A stretch of DNA of 64,000 bases. It comes from Cladopsammia gracilis (taxonomy: Eukaryota; Cnidaria; Anthozoa; Scleractinia; Dendrophylliidae). The position numbers were made by a program, and so were the translations under genes. Positions 46,981 through 56,320 of the stretch are shown here, piece after piece. The stretch spans positions 1-64,000 of the forward strand of contig JAJGOT010000310.1 in NCBI GenBank assembly GCA_022457155.1, written 5' to 3'. Under the pieces are notes generated by a model. It saw nothing but the letters and a program-made list of their open reading frames with translations, was not told the origin of the DNA and did no database searches. Each line of letters begins with the position of its first letter. Within the stretch, counting starts at the first letter, position 1.

Positions 46981-47386
46981 AGAAATTTTATAACGCCGCG
47001 TTTGCGTCAATTTACGGAGATTTTATAGTGCCCCGTTTGCGTCAATTTACAGAGATTTTATTATGCCCCGTTTGTGTCAATATACAGAGATTTTATAATG
47101 CCCCGTTTGTGTCAATTTACAGAGATTTTATAATGCCCCGTTTGCGTCAATTTACAGAGATTTTATAATGCCCCGTTTGCGTCAATTTACAGAGATTTTA
47201 TAATGCCCCGTTTGTGTCAATTTACAGAGATTTTATAATGCCCCGTTTGCGTCAATTTACAGAGATTTTGTAATGCCCCGTTTGTGTCAATTTACAGAGA
47301 TTTTATAATGCCCCGTTTGTGTCAATTTACAGAGATTTTATTATCCCCGGTTGCGTCAATTTACAGATATTTTATAATGCTCCGTT
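46981..47386 (+). repeat. 35-bp minisatellite (about 11-12 copies)
   Basis: The unit is gccccgtttgcgtcaattta followed by cagagattttataat; copies differ mainly at tttgcg/tttgtg. Each unit contains one TTTACAGAGATTTTATAA motif, the same subterminal motif found across the right end of the CACTA-like element. It therefore looks like a local amplification of that repeat. Confidence 0.92.
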
Positions 47387-47394
47387 AGGTAGGT

Positions 47395-47765
47395 AAACTT
47401 TATTTATCGTACGCGGTGTCAATTCATAATACATGCTTTTCTGTCGAGCCTTAAACAACAATAGATTAATTACTTAACTAAATTGAATTATCTAACTAAA
47501 TTCATGATCTATACGGGATTATACTAAAAACTACAAAAATATCCTTTATCTGTAATTAAATCAGATAGAAAGTAAATGCATGATTTAAAAGAGCTAAGAG
47601 TGGGCTACATCTTAGCACTCAAAGGCAATTTGTTTCAGAGAACAGAACCGCGATATTGAAAACGTCGTTTGCCTGCTTCAGTACTCGGTCTAGGAACCAA
47701 AAGGTTGTATTTTGAATTTCTTACATTATGTGAGTGAACACTGGATGTAGATTGTTTTTGATTGT
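47395..47765 (-). pseudogene. LINE 3' fragment
   Basis: The minus strand reads VRNSKYNLLVPRPSTEAGKR, RFQYRGSVL, a stop in place of the expected Trp, then NKLPLSAK. This is the typical C-terminal segment of cnidarian LINE polyproteins (R...P...G...F.YRG..LWN.LP). It ends in AATAAAGTTTACCTACCTAA at 47395. The fragment interrupts the subterminal repeat zone of the giant element. Confidence 0.65.
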
Positions 47766-48170
47766 GTCAAATTAAAGAGATTTTATAATTCTCTGTTTGT
47801 CATTAGATGTTGCGCTTGGGGACCACATAAATTTACAGAGATTTGGTAACTGAATTAAGATTAAAATTACGCAGTGCCATTTACAGACATTTTATATCAG
47901 AAGCCAGGTATTATAAAATCTTTGTAAATAGTAGATTTACAAACATTGTTGACAGATTTTATAAAGTCTGTAAATTGTCAGTCTTTCCTCTCAATACAGC
48001 TCCTAGAATTTATAAATATTTTACAAACATTTTATAAAGAACAAGACAGCAAAACTATATAAAATGTCTGTCAAAATAATTTACAGAGATTTTGTTTTTA
48101 ACGGGTGAAAGTACCAAGTCTGTAAATTCAAGATTTATAGACATTTTATCAAGTCTGTAAATGGTCCAAA
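47766..48170 (+). repeat. Right subterminal repeats (TTTACAGA)
   Basis: Many variants of aTTTACAGA(g/c)ATTTT(a/g)T at irregular spacing, opposite in orientation to the left-end array. They run up to the terminal inverted repeat at 48151-48180. Confidence 0.75.
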
Positions 48171-48240
48171 TTTTCCAGTGCACACACATAACTGCTATGA
48201 TGGAGCCAAAGAAAACTCTGATATCAGAAATAACACTCAC

Positions 48241-48582
48241 CTGAATCATAAGTGATGGCCGTGTAAGATGCATTAAATCCTGAGTACTGACCGGCGCGGG
48301 ATATAAATGTCACTTGAATGGAATTCCCCACAGAGTACACTGGATCAGGAGGAGAATTATCATCCAAAGTAACAACACCAGAGGAAACATTTGTGATGGT
48401 AAGCTGTGCACCGCCGTACCATGTATAGCCCAATTGAAAATGTAGGAAGTTGATTTTGATGATATACCCACTAGGAACTGTGATATTCCAAGTGCATCTG
48501 CTGTATGGAGGGTAGTTGTTTGGAAAATTAGGGCTTGAAAAGAATCCACTTGATCCATTAAGTAACTCTCCAGAGATAAAAG
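48241..48582 (-). CDS. Gene A exon: first CUB domain (B-type, first Cys lost)
   Basis: 342 nt, phase 1-1, acceptor TTTTCAG and donor GTGAGT. It encodes FISGELLNGSSGFFSSPNFP, SRCTWNITVPSGYIIKINF, AQLTITNVSSGVVTL, YSVGNSIQVTF and YSGFNASYTAI. The cysteine that opens the other B-type CUBs (CISGE) is Phe here, through a TGT to TTT change, so the Cys in SRCTW has no visible partner. The giant CACTA-like element starts only 60 bases downstream of its donor. Confidence 0.9.
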
Positions 48583-49786
48583 CTGAAAAGGAAACCAAGT
48601 TAATCGACATTTGGCTTCAATGCATTCACTCGTGAAATGTGATTCAAAATATGTTTGTTTGGTATATAACCAATCCAGTGGATAGTGTTTTTCGCACGCT
48701 CTGATTGGCTACTCAAACGTCAGATGTCCATCACCTCCGTGCTTATTTCGTTTACTTACCAATGCTATTTCTGAAATACATGACGTTTTCCTTAAACCTG
48801 CTTATATATCTGTAAGTACAAAGCAGTGAATAATACAACTACACAATCAAGGTTTTATTGAAAACAAAGTGTATATTTTTATAACCCAAACAGTGGAATA
48901 TTTGAAGCCAAATGCATGCAATATGCATGGATTTGGTCATATGTTTATCATTTGATGTAAAAATATGTAGGTTATTCAGGTTATCCACATGTTTTTTTTT
49001 TTTCACAGGTTTGGTTTAAGTGAATTTAACCATTTTCTTTTTCACAGTTTTTTCACAAGTTAATTTTGTTCACAGGCTTTTTTACAGGGTTTTTAAATTA
49101 AATTTAAATTAAATTAAATTAAATTTATATTAAATTTCTTCGATGATAAATGTGGCGTCATAGATATATACCAGTTCCCTAAATCCTTACAATCCTCGTC
49201 CGAGTTCTACAGTTTATTGGTGAGTAGGAAATAATCGGCCAATGGCGATTACAATTTCCCTGTCACTATGACACCAGCTACTTGTCATATTTGGTTAACC
49301 CTCGGACGTACAAGGGCGGTGGGGGAGGGGACATTTATTATTAGCACATGCTGTCTTCAGAAGCTGTTTAATTTGTTTATACTTGAGACACATGTTGGTA
49401 ACGTTTGGAGAAAATCGGTTGCTATTGTAACGAGATATGACGTCATAAGTAGCATGACAAGAAGCAAGCCATTTTTGAACAAAAAAGGCGTGTTTTCACC
49501 TTTTTCCAGTGGAAAAACAAAACGTATCAAACGCCATCAAAAGCAGGAAAATTTTTAACTGTATCATAATTTTCAACTCTAGCGATTTTGGATAACATCA
49601 CGGACCCACAGCAGCGCCATAGCCCATAATAATTACCCTATCTTGTAGAACACATCCCAGGCTATCTATTAGAGGTAAAATATTTCCAATATATTGTATA
49701 CTTCAAAAACCCAAGGCGGAGTGGTTGCAACTTCACCCCCCTTTATACCATGCGCTCGATCATCATATCTCTAGTTTTTTACTTAC
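48583..49786 (-). other. Gene A intron with TAA-flanked MITE
   Basis: Contains an AAATT-type run (49090-49135), repeated ttcacag motifs (49000-49090) and the MITE starting at 49299. No exon was recognised. Confidence 0.5.
49299..49755. mobile_element. CGGACGTAC-family MITE, copy 2
   Basis: Starts CCCTCGGACGTACAAGGG after TAA (49296-49298). The interior matches 29832-30420 in inverse orientation (atgacgtcataagt, ccataataattaccctatct-tgtagaaca, ctattagaggtaaaatattt). The right end is eroded, so the boundary is approximate. Confidence 0.6.
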
Positions 49787-49846
49787 CCGATGAGGACAGT
49801 GAGATTGGAGTTTTTGTGGTCGGGGTAGGTGCTACGTTTGTTGTTG
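49787..49846 (-). CDS. Gene A linker exon b (Thr/Pro)
   Basis: 60 nt, phase 1-1, acceptor CTTTCAG and donor GTAAGT. It encodes TTNVAPTPTTKTPISLSSS, a short Thr/Pro/Ser spacer. It is a near-identical duplicate of 51857-51916, with matching introns. It precedes the first CUB exon. Confidence 0.72.
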
Positions 49847-50139
49847 CTGAAAGAAACCAGACATCGCAAGTTTTATTGTAACTCAACTGAAGAAAAGAAA
49901 AAACGACATATGAGTGAGAAAAATTTCAAGGACAGTTTTCAAACCGTTTCCTTCCTTGACGATTATTTTTTTCAAGCCTTGTTTGGTGTTGTAACGTGGT
50001 TCAAACTTTTTGAGTATGTGGAGGAAATCCTAAACTGCAATTCAAATGTTGCTATTTATAAAGCAGTGCTTTCCAGTGATGCTGATCATTGTATTGCAAA
50101 AGGTGTGGCTAACTTTCGCGTCTTCGGATAAAATCCTTC

Positions 50140-50420
50140 AGTGTGGCTGTGCTTTATTATGATGCTGTACAACTCAAATGGTTCTCTGAGGATGAATTTG
50201 CTGCCTTTACTGTTATCTCTTCAAGTGCTTAGACCTCTTGGAAGAAATCCTTTGTTGTTGCCTTCAGTATTGAAACTATTTATTATACTGAACAAGATGG
50301 TTCTAACTTTTGAGTCTGTGGATGAAATCCTAAAGCGTGACCATTCAAATGAAAGCTACTGAGCAGTACTTTCCTTTGGTGCTGATTATCATGCTGTACA
50401 AGGCGATTCTATCTTTTGAG
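50140..50420 (-). repeat. ~115-bp minisatellite units (reverse orientation)
   Basis: Two to three units of the family seen at 13850, in the opposite orientation (gtctgtggatgaaatcctaa, gtgaccattcaaatgaaagc). Related units follow linker exon a at about 52190-52375. Confidence 0.75.
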
Positions 50421-50571
50421 TCTACGGATGCTACCGTTCCAAAAGATTTTTCGATGGCACTGTTTGTTTTTTCGCTTTTCTCGCAAGTAATAAATGTTAT
50501 CTCAATAAATATTTATTAGTGGTGCTGAGAATACTTTAATTATGCCATGATAAAATTCCAAAAGTATGTAT

Positions 50572-50702
50572 ATGTTGTGGTTCAATTTTATCCTTGGTTT
50601 AAATTATCTTTTGTTTTGTTTTTGGGTATGGTAATGTATGATAATGAGTTTAAAACAAAGGAAAATAAAATTTAAACCGAGAATAAAATTGAACTACAAC
50701 AT
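50572..50702. mobile_element. Palindromic MITE, copy 3
   Basis: Starts atgttgtggttcaattttat and ends with its near complement (ataaaattgaactacaacat). The loop contains ggtaatgtatgataatgag as in copy 2. It lies 51 bases from the donor of the mucin-like exon. Confidence 0.85.
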
Positions 50703-50753
50703 ATACACTAACGAAAAACTAAAAATTAGTCCCCAATTCATGGAAAAAGTTAC

Positions 50754-50891
50754 CTCCAATACCTGGTAAGGACGATGTAACCAGCACAGAAGACACTGAA
50801 GCCAAGACGGATGTACTTTCTGCTATTGCCAAACTCGAGCTTACTGCCACAGATGACAAACTACTTCTGGCTAGGCTGCTTGAAACAACAA
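50754..50891 (-). CDS. Gene A mucin-like exon b (Ser-rich)
   Basis: 138 nt, phase 1-1, acceptor CCCATCAG and donor GTAACT. It encodes VVSSSLARSSLSSVAVSSSL, AIAESTSVLASVSSVLVTSS and LPGI. Serine makes up over a third of the residues, typical of O-glycosylated mucin-like stalks. The acceptor's upstream tract is a TTA microsatellite (50900-50967 on plus), and the exon is shorter at its start than its duplicate 52403-52558. Confidence 0.72.
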
Positions 50892-50899
50892 CTGATGGG

Positions 50900-50912
50900 A
50901 ATAATAATAAAA

Positions 50913-50954
<42 letters not shown>

Positions 50955-50970
50955 GTAATAATAATAATAT
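50900..50970 (+). repeat. AAT trinucleotide microsatellite
   Basis: About 70 bp of AAT with few interruptions, immediately next to the acceptor of the mucin-like exon. On the transcribed strand it is TTA/TTATT, so it forms part of the intron end. Confidence 0.9.
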
Positions 50971-51856
50971 GAGTGAGACGCTGAAGTCGCGGGTGAGACT
51001 CAAAAATATATGATGGGGGTGCTCGTCGGAAATTTTCGAAAGACACACTAAAAGTACTACAACTTCGTTTGATGGCGTGGCTCAAGAACGTTAAAAAAGT
51101 TACAAAGAAAGTTAAAAATTCCTGCTCAACATCCTAAGGTTACGCGATAATTCAAACGGTGTTCATTTCCTAAGCGATACCAATCTACATTTTGACCCCT
51201 AAAAAGGTACGGTGAGCACCCCCGTTATTTTTTATATGGGAATCTCTCCCCCCTCCCCCCCCCCCCCTCCCCCAACCCCTCTTAGCTCGGGCTGAAGTAC
51301 TCTATGAACAATACTTCTTTAAAAATGCGTTGATTTACCATGTTTATCACTGCTGTTTGTGTTTTATTTCTTATCAAATACTTCCTTTTTTTTCTGGCTT
51401 TCACGGGTCTGTCCCCCCTCCCCCTTGTATGTACAAGGGCATTTATTTTTGACACATGCCGTCTTCAGTAGCTGTTTGTTTGTTTCTTGCGACAATCCAA
51501 CTGGTCTTGCCACCACCAGTAGTCGTTCCATATTTCGATTTCCAGTGAACTTTAACTTTCCGTTATCGTAAAAAATAGTTATAAAAAGATCATTCCCTGC
51601 TTTCCATGTACACATTATACTACGGTGACACGATGTTCTTAAAAATCCCTTAGTACATATAAATTTGACTTAATTATGACAGTTTACAAAATTAGCTAGC
51701 AGTTCTTGATCATTTTTATCATTTACAGCAAACAGTTCTGATTGATATAAACAGCGGCTGAAACTGGGGTACTAGGTCAAGAAGAGGTGGATAAGGAGAC
51801 GCACTATATTAATTTATTTTATAATTACTCCTAGTTATATCTAGTTTATAGCTTAC
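50971..51856 (-). other. Gene A intron with MITE remnants
   Basis: Holds a C-run (about 51248-51268) and a partial CGGACGTAC-type element (ccccttgtatgtacaaggg, acatgccgtcttcagtagct near 51420-51475). No exon was recognised. This stretch separates the two copies of the linker/mucin unit. Confidence 0.5.
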
Positions 51857-51916
51857 CCGATGAAGACGGTGAGATTGGAGTTTTTGTGGTCGGGGTAGGT
51901 GCTACGTTTGTTGTTG
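51857..51916 (-). CDS. Gene A linker exon a (Thr/Pro)
   Basis: 60 nt, phase 1-1, acceptor CTTTCAG and donor GTAAGC. It encodes TTNVAPTPTTKTPISPSSS, differing from the copy at 49787-49846 by one residue (Pro for Leu). The introns on both sides are also duplicated (gagtgagaaaaatttcaagg downstream in both). Confidence 0.72.
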
Positions 51917-52189
51917 CTGAAAGAAACCAGACATCGCAAGTTTTATTTTAATTCAACTGAAGAAAAGAAAAACGATATATGAGTGAGAAAAATTTCAAGG
52001 ACAGTTTTCAAACCGTTTCCTTCCTTGACGATTATTTTTTTCAAGCCTTGTTTGGTGTTGTAACGTGGTTCAAACTTTTTGAGTATGTGGGGGAGGAAAT
52101 CCTAAACTGCAATTTAAATGTTGCTATTTATAAAGCAGTGCTTTCAAGTGATGCTGATCATTGTATTGCAAAAGGTGTGGCTAACTTTC

Positions 52190-52375
52190 GAGTCTGCGGA
52201 TAAAATCCTTCAGTGTGGCTGTGCTTTATTATGATGCTGTACAACTCAAATGGCTCTCTGAGGATGAATTTGCTGCCTTTCCTGTTATCTCTTCAAGTGC
52301 TTATAGACCTCTTGGAAGAAATCCTTTGTTGTAGCCTTCACTATTGAAAGCTGTTAAGTAGTACTTTCCTGCGAT
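52190..52375 (-). repeat. Degenerate ~115-bp repeat units
   Basis: Duplicate of 50100-50310, with gtctgcggataaaatccttc and gaggatgaatttgctgcctt shared between the two copies. It links the minisatellite family to the duplicated linker/mucin unit. Confidence 0.6.
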
Positions 52376-52402
52376 TAGTCCCCAATTCATAGAAAAAGTT
52401 AC

Positions 52403-52558
52403 CTCCAATTCCTGGTAAGGAGGATGACACCAGCACAGAAGACACTGAAGCCAATACGGATGTACTTTCAGCTATTGCCAGACTAGAGCTCACTGCCACA
52501 GATGACGAACTATATCTGGCTAGGCTGCTTGAAACAACAACTGATGGCGACGAAACTG
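52403..52558 (-). CDS. Gene A mucin-like exon a (Ser-rich)
   Basis: 156 nt, phase 1-1, donor GTAACT. It encodes VSSPSVVVSSSLARYSSSSV, AVSSSLAIAESTSVLASVSS and VLVSSSLPGIG. The acceptor reads CTTAGCAG, a NAGNAG pair that would add or drop one residue without changing phase. It is the first module after the signal peptide, giving a Ser-rich N-terminal stalk. It is duplicated at 50754-50891. Confidence 0.72.
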
Positions 52559-52644
52559 CTAAGAATAAGAATAAGACGCTGAAGTAGGCAAGATTACTTA
52601 CTACCAAAACTATCCTACATGTATCCCGCTAACCGAAAAAATAA

Positions 52645-54026
52645 GTCCGGACACGACCATCCCCCGACCCCTTAAGGTTTTTCTCGAATTTTTCAACAGC
52701 ATTTTTTGTTGGCACGTGCCATCTTCAGTAGCTGTTCGTATATTCTTTTGACACATTTTGTTAATGTTTGGCGACAACCCGTTGCCATTTTTGAATAAAA
52801 ATGCGTGTTTTTTACCCTTTTTCGATGACAAAAAAAACATGCAAAATGCTACCAAAAGCCGCAAAATGTTTACAGCCAAATTCGTTGTATCGCGATGCGC
52901 AAAATGCAAACTTCGAAAAATTTTCTGCTTTTTCTGCGTTTTCTGTTCCGTCAATCATCTCAGTGGGAGGCGGGGTTATGCATTTGCTTGGGCAGCTTTA
53001 ATTAAAGACTGAACATGAGATCGATTTATGAAAAATTAAACGAGCTAAATGCTAGAAATACCTGGAAACTGTAAAATACCTGTAATCGGCGTGATTAAAA
53101 GACCAAAACGGAATTATGATCAAATTTCTGCGCCCGAGTCGAAAGAGTGTACCGTACGTAAGACAAACTTATAGCCGAAAATTCTGTCAATGATTTCATC
53201 TTCAAAATCATCTTCAAGATGATTTCTTTCAAATATTTAGTTCATATTCAATCACATCGCATCTTGTTTTTGTATATTTTCTTTTATTTTCCGTCGTTAC
53301 TACATTCGTTTTCTGCATACATACTGTCAGTTTAAATTTGCATATTATTACCGTTGATGCATGATCGGTCGACCGTAACTGTAAACAACAGGAAAAGCTA
53401 AAACTTCTCGGCTCGCCAGCGGAGTCGATTTTGCCAGCATATAAATGAAATATTCCATGGAAGTTGAAGAAGGTTTTTCCCATCTCTAGTCGTCGAATTT
53501 TTTTAGATGCAAACTTTTGAAGCCGATAAAACGTCCAACGCCGGCGGAGCTCACTAATTTAATATGCCCGATGCAAATCAGATTTACAAGCGAAGACACA
53601 AATTCTAAGGTAAAAATTGACGGATAAAATTAACTTTCTGAATTCCTCTCCTGTATCCATCTTCTTCGATTAAGCATCCTTTCTCTTTCTCATCAGCTCT
53701 TCGAATAAAATTTATCGCCATTGAACTCTCCGAATCAAACTTGCGGGAATCTCTCATCGCGCTAAAAACTCGCTCCGTGTTAACCCCGCCTCCCACTGAG
53801 ATGATTGACGGAACAGAAAACGCAGAAAAAGCAGAAAATTTTTCGAAGTTTGCATTTTGCGCATCGCGATACAACGAATTTGGCTGTAATTGTATCATAT
53901 TTTACAACTCTACCAAAACATATTTGCATTTTCTGCATTTTCCCGATAAAATTGAATTTTTAGTAAAATCCAAAATACCCCTCTTGTACCACGGTGGGGG
54001 TATAAGTTTGCGTATACGTCCGAGGG
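52645..54026. mobile_element. CGGACGTAC-family MITE, copy 3, split by an insert
   Basis: The right end GTATACGTCCGAGGG is followed by TAA (54027-54029). The eroded left end, GTCCGGACACGACC, follows TAA (52642-52644). The interior matches 49340-49570 (gccgtcttcagtagctgtt, ttgaataaaaatgcgtgttt). It is interrupted after gcaaaatgttta by the element at 52873-53886. Confidence 0.6.
52873..53886. mobile_element. 1,014-bp TA-flanked element with perfect 106-bp TIRs
   Basis: 52873-52978 is an exact reverse complement of 53781-53886: it starts CAGCCAAATTCGTTGTATCG and ends gaggcggggtta. TA lies on both sides (52871-52872 and 53887-53888). The related MITE at about 49545-49570 reads aaaatttttaactgtatcat across the same point, showing the uninterrupted state. 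CAG ends with TA duplication fit Tc1/mariner. The 802-bp interior has no transposase frame. Arms without a single mismatch imply recent activity or arm homogenisation. Confidence 0.9.
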
Positions 54027-54164
54027 TAAATTGTTATTTCACATTTCGCTCAAAAAGTTTTTCTTTTCTCGGTGGTTAACAGCACACAACTAATAGAGGT
54101 AGAGAAGGTTATTTATCCTAGCCAGGATTAGCCGTCTTGTTTTTCTTTTTCTTTTCCTTGTTCT

Positions 54165-54291
54165 TTCTTCTTCTTCTTCTTCTTCTTCTTCTTCTTTTTC
54201 TTCTTCTTCTTCTTCTTCTTCTTCTTCTTCTTCTTCTTCTTCTTCTTCTTCTTCTTCTTCTTCTTCTTCTTCTTCTTCTTCTTCTCCTTCC
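54165..54291 (+). repeat. TTC/CTT polypyrimidine microsatellite
   Basis: About 125 bp of nearly uninterrupted ttc repeats, followed by TTTG repeats and a G-run (54333-54350). A mirror-symmetric polypyrimidine tract of this length can form triplex DNA (established property; not shown here). Confidence 0.95.
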
Positions 54292-55004
54292 TTTTTTGTT
54301 TGTTTGTTTGTTTTCTTTCCTTTTTTTTGGAAGGGGGGGGGGGGGGGGAGGGGAGGAGGGGGAACTCGAACCTTGGTATTTTTCCTGAAATTTATTTCTG
54401 CTTACATGAAGATGCCAATGAAGCCTGAGCCCACTGTACTCCGCCTAACACATCTGAAAGAGATATGAACATTGGCTGATTTTCTCTTATTCACATTCTG
54501 ATGTGTGGTTTTATAACAACGCTTTGTTTTTGTTGAAAGAACGGCTAAACCTTGTTTTATACCAGTGTGGTTCTCCCTTTCGTGAAAAGCCCTAATCTTC
54601 GGTGATTCCTCTGGTTTGTTTTTTACATCACTTCATCAAATACCCATAATCTTTGTAAAATAATTGTTTTACAAAAACGAAATAGTCTAGCTGAACTGTT
54701 GGTAACCAAGACAACAAGTTTTATTTAATATTTCTCTAGCGCTTAGACTTTTCTGTTTAAACAACTAAACGAAACGATATTTGATGCTTTTTTGTCTCCT
54801 CATTTTTTGTGGAGTTTCGGGGAGTTTTCAAAATACATTGAAATGCACTTCAGAAAGCAACAACATTTACGACAACAACGCGTTGAGTTTGTTACATCTT
54901 TTGGTTTAAAGCCATCCCACTAACATAAAACTAACGTTATATACTTGTTCAAAATTCACCTTTTCGATGTTTAATGTTCGATGCTAAATACAGTTCTTAC
55001 TAAC

Positions 55005-55102
55005 TTACTTACTTACGTACGTACGTACGTACGTACGTGCGTACTTACGTACTTACGTACTTACGTACTTACGTACTTACTTACTTACTTACTAACTAAC
55101 TA

Positions 55103-55136
<34 letters not shown>

Positions 55137-55173
55137 GTACGTACGTACGTACGTACGTACGTACGTACGTACG

Positions 55174-55217
<44 letters not shown>
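55005..55217 (+). repeat. Compound tetranucleotide microsatellite (CTTA/CGTA)
   Basis: Blocks of cgta alternate with blocks of ctta and a few ctaa units over about 210 bp. The block structure suggests repeated interconversion by single-base changes followed by slippage. Confidence 0.95.
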
Positions 55218-55429
55218 CACATTACACGAGAACTTCAATTTCAAAATAAAAAAGGTGGTTCAGGTGTTCAGGGTTAAGGAGCTATCAGGCGTCTGATATT
55301 TCTGATTATGATGAATATCGAGTAGGTAAATTTTAAACAAGTATTTACTGTTAGTTGTAAGTAAGTGGAATGACATTTAAACATAAACTCAACTCGTTCA
55401 CCAGCTAAACAACAGTAGCTACAACAGTA

Positions 55430-55717
55430 AAGAAGCAAAGACCGATACAACGTAGGTAGAATTTTAAAGGTGTACTATATTTCGGCTGGACAAACCAGCC
55501 TTCTTCAGAAACAATGAGAGTCTCGGTTAGATAATTTTCTTTTTCAATGGCGATTAGTTGCAAGTCATTAGCAGTGTGATTAGTAGAGGAGATAAAATGT
55601 TTGGCGGCTGTAGCAGGTTAAGGGTTTAGACTCATTGGTGTTCGGATTATCTTTGGTATGGCGGTGTTCATTAAATCTGTCTTTTAAGCAACCTTTAGTC
55701 TCTCCAAATATATTGTA
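55430..55717 (-). mobile_element. PLE fragment with 7-bp TSD and hammerhead-like end
   Basis: The minus strand encodes YNIFGETKGCLKDRFNEHRH, a GIY-YIG remnant, then AAKHFISSTNHTANDLQL after a frameshift. It ends in the PLE terminal block with CTGAAGA, a GGCTGG-TTTG-CCAGCC hairpin and GAAA (55480-55508). AACAGTA flanks it (55423-55429, 55718-55724). Gene B at about 8700 has the same surrounding sequence without the insert. Confidence 0.8.
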
Positions 55718-55996
55718 AACAGTAGTGACCGCGCCTCCAGTACTGACTACTTTGTTATCAATAATTTCAACAGTAATATTTTGGTCACGATTCTTGAAAT
55801 TTCTTATTAAGCTTGAAGTGTCATTCAATATGAGCGTTAGTCCGGTTCATCTTTCCATTGAATTTCTTAAGCAAAACCATGTATTGAGGTCATTCATATA
55901 AAAGCGTTAGTCAGGTTCATCTTTCTGGTGGTGTTGTTTGTCATTCTCAGTCTGTCCACCGTGGAAAAATAAGAAACTTTTAGACTAAATACTCAC

Positions 55997-56045
55997 GGAA
56001 AATCAGGATGAGCAAAGTCAGGATAACGCTTCTGTTCCTCTCCAT
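55997..56045 (-). CDS. Gene A first coding exon: signal peptide
   Basis: The ATG at 56045-56043 opens MERNRSVILTLLILIF, a charged start followed by a hydrophobic core as in a secretory leader, with a GTGAGT donor after one base (phase 1). The phase suits any of the downstream 1-1 exons. An acceptor-like TTATTGTTAG lies just before the ATG, so a non-coding exon is likely upstream. The gene B exon at 9267-9315 is the direct paralogue. Confidence 0.75.
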
Positions 56046-56103
56046 TTAGTCAATCTAACAATAACAAAGTGAAACTGTTATTTTCCAGATATACTACTTA
56101 TAT

Positions 56104-56206
56104 TACATTACATTACATTACATTACATTACATTACATTACATTACATTACATTACATTACATTACATTACATTACATTGCATTACATTACATTACATTA
56201 CATTAC
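56104..56206 (+). repeat. ATTAC pentanucleotide microsatellite
   Basis: About 20 copies of attac just upstream of gene A's start codon, probably in the 5' intron or leader. The paralogous place in gene B (about 9370-9390) has only ttacattatattattacgta, apparently the unexpanded seed. Confidence 0.92.
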
Positions 56207-56320
56207 GTGCACGTTTAGGGAAGTGGTATCGCCGAGACTCTTTTGACCCGTGAGATCTTAGGTACAGTTGCTGATCCTAATTTATGTCTATTCAAGACAA
56301 TGAAACCTTTGCAAAGCCAT

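Larger units (their letters stand above)
33220..48180. mobile_element. Giant EnSpm/CACTA-like transposon (14.96 kb)
   Basis: The left end CACTGGAAAACTTGAACCAC (33220 on) and the reverse complement of the right end, CACTGGAAAATTTGGACCAT (from 48180), match at 27 of the first 30 bases. CAC flanks both sides (33217-33219 and 48181-48183). CACT-initiated termini, a 3-bp duplication and many short subterminal repeats (TCTGTAAA on the left, TTTACAGA on the right) are the classical signature of CACTA elements. Removing it shrinks the host intron from about 16.8 kb to about 1.9 kb, close to gene B's 1.87-kb counterpart. I found no recognisable transposase, so it is either non-autonomous or decayed. 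It carries a SINE, a LINE fragment and at least five MITEs, so it is not young. Confidence 0.8.

Noticed and set aside
54137..54388. Poly-leucine membrane-like protein
   Set aside because: Translation of a TTC/CTT microsatellite.
55005..55217. CRISPR-like repeat array
   Set aside because: Pure tetranucleotide slippage with no spacers; the 35- and 88-bp arrays likewise have no unique spacers and the genome is eukaryotic.
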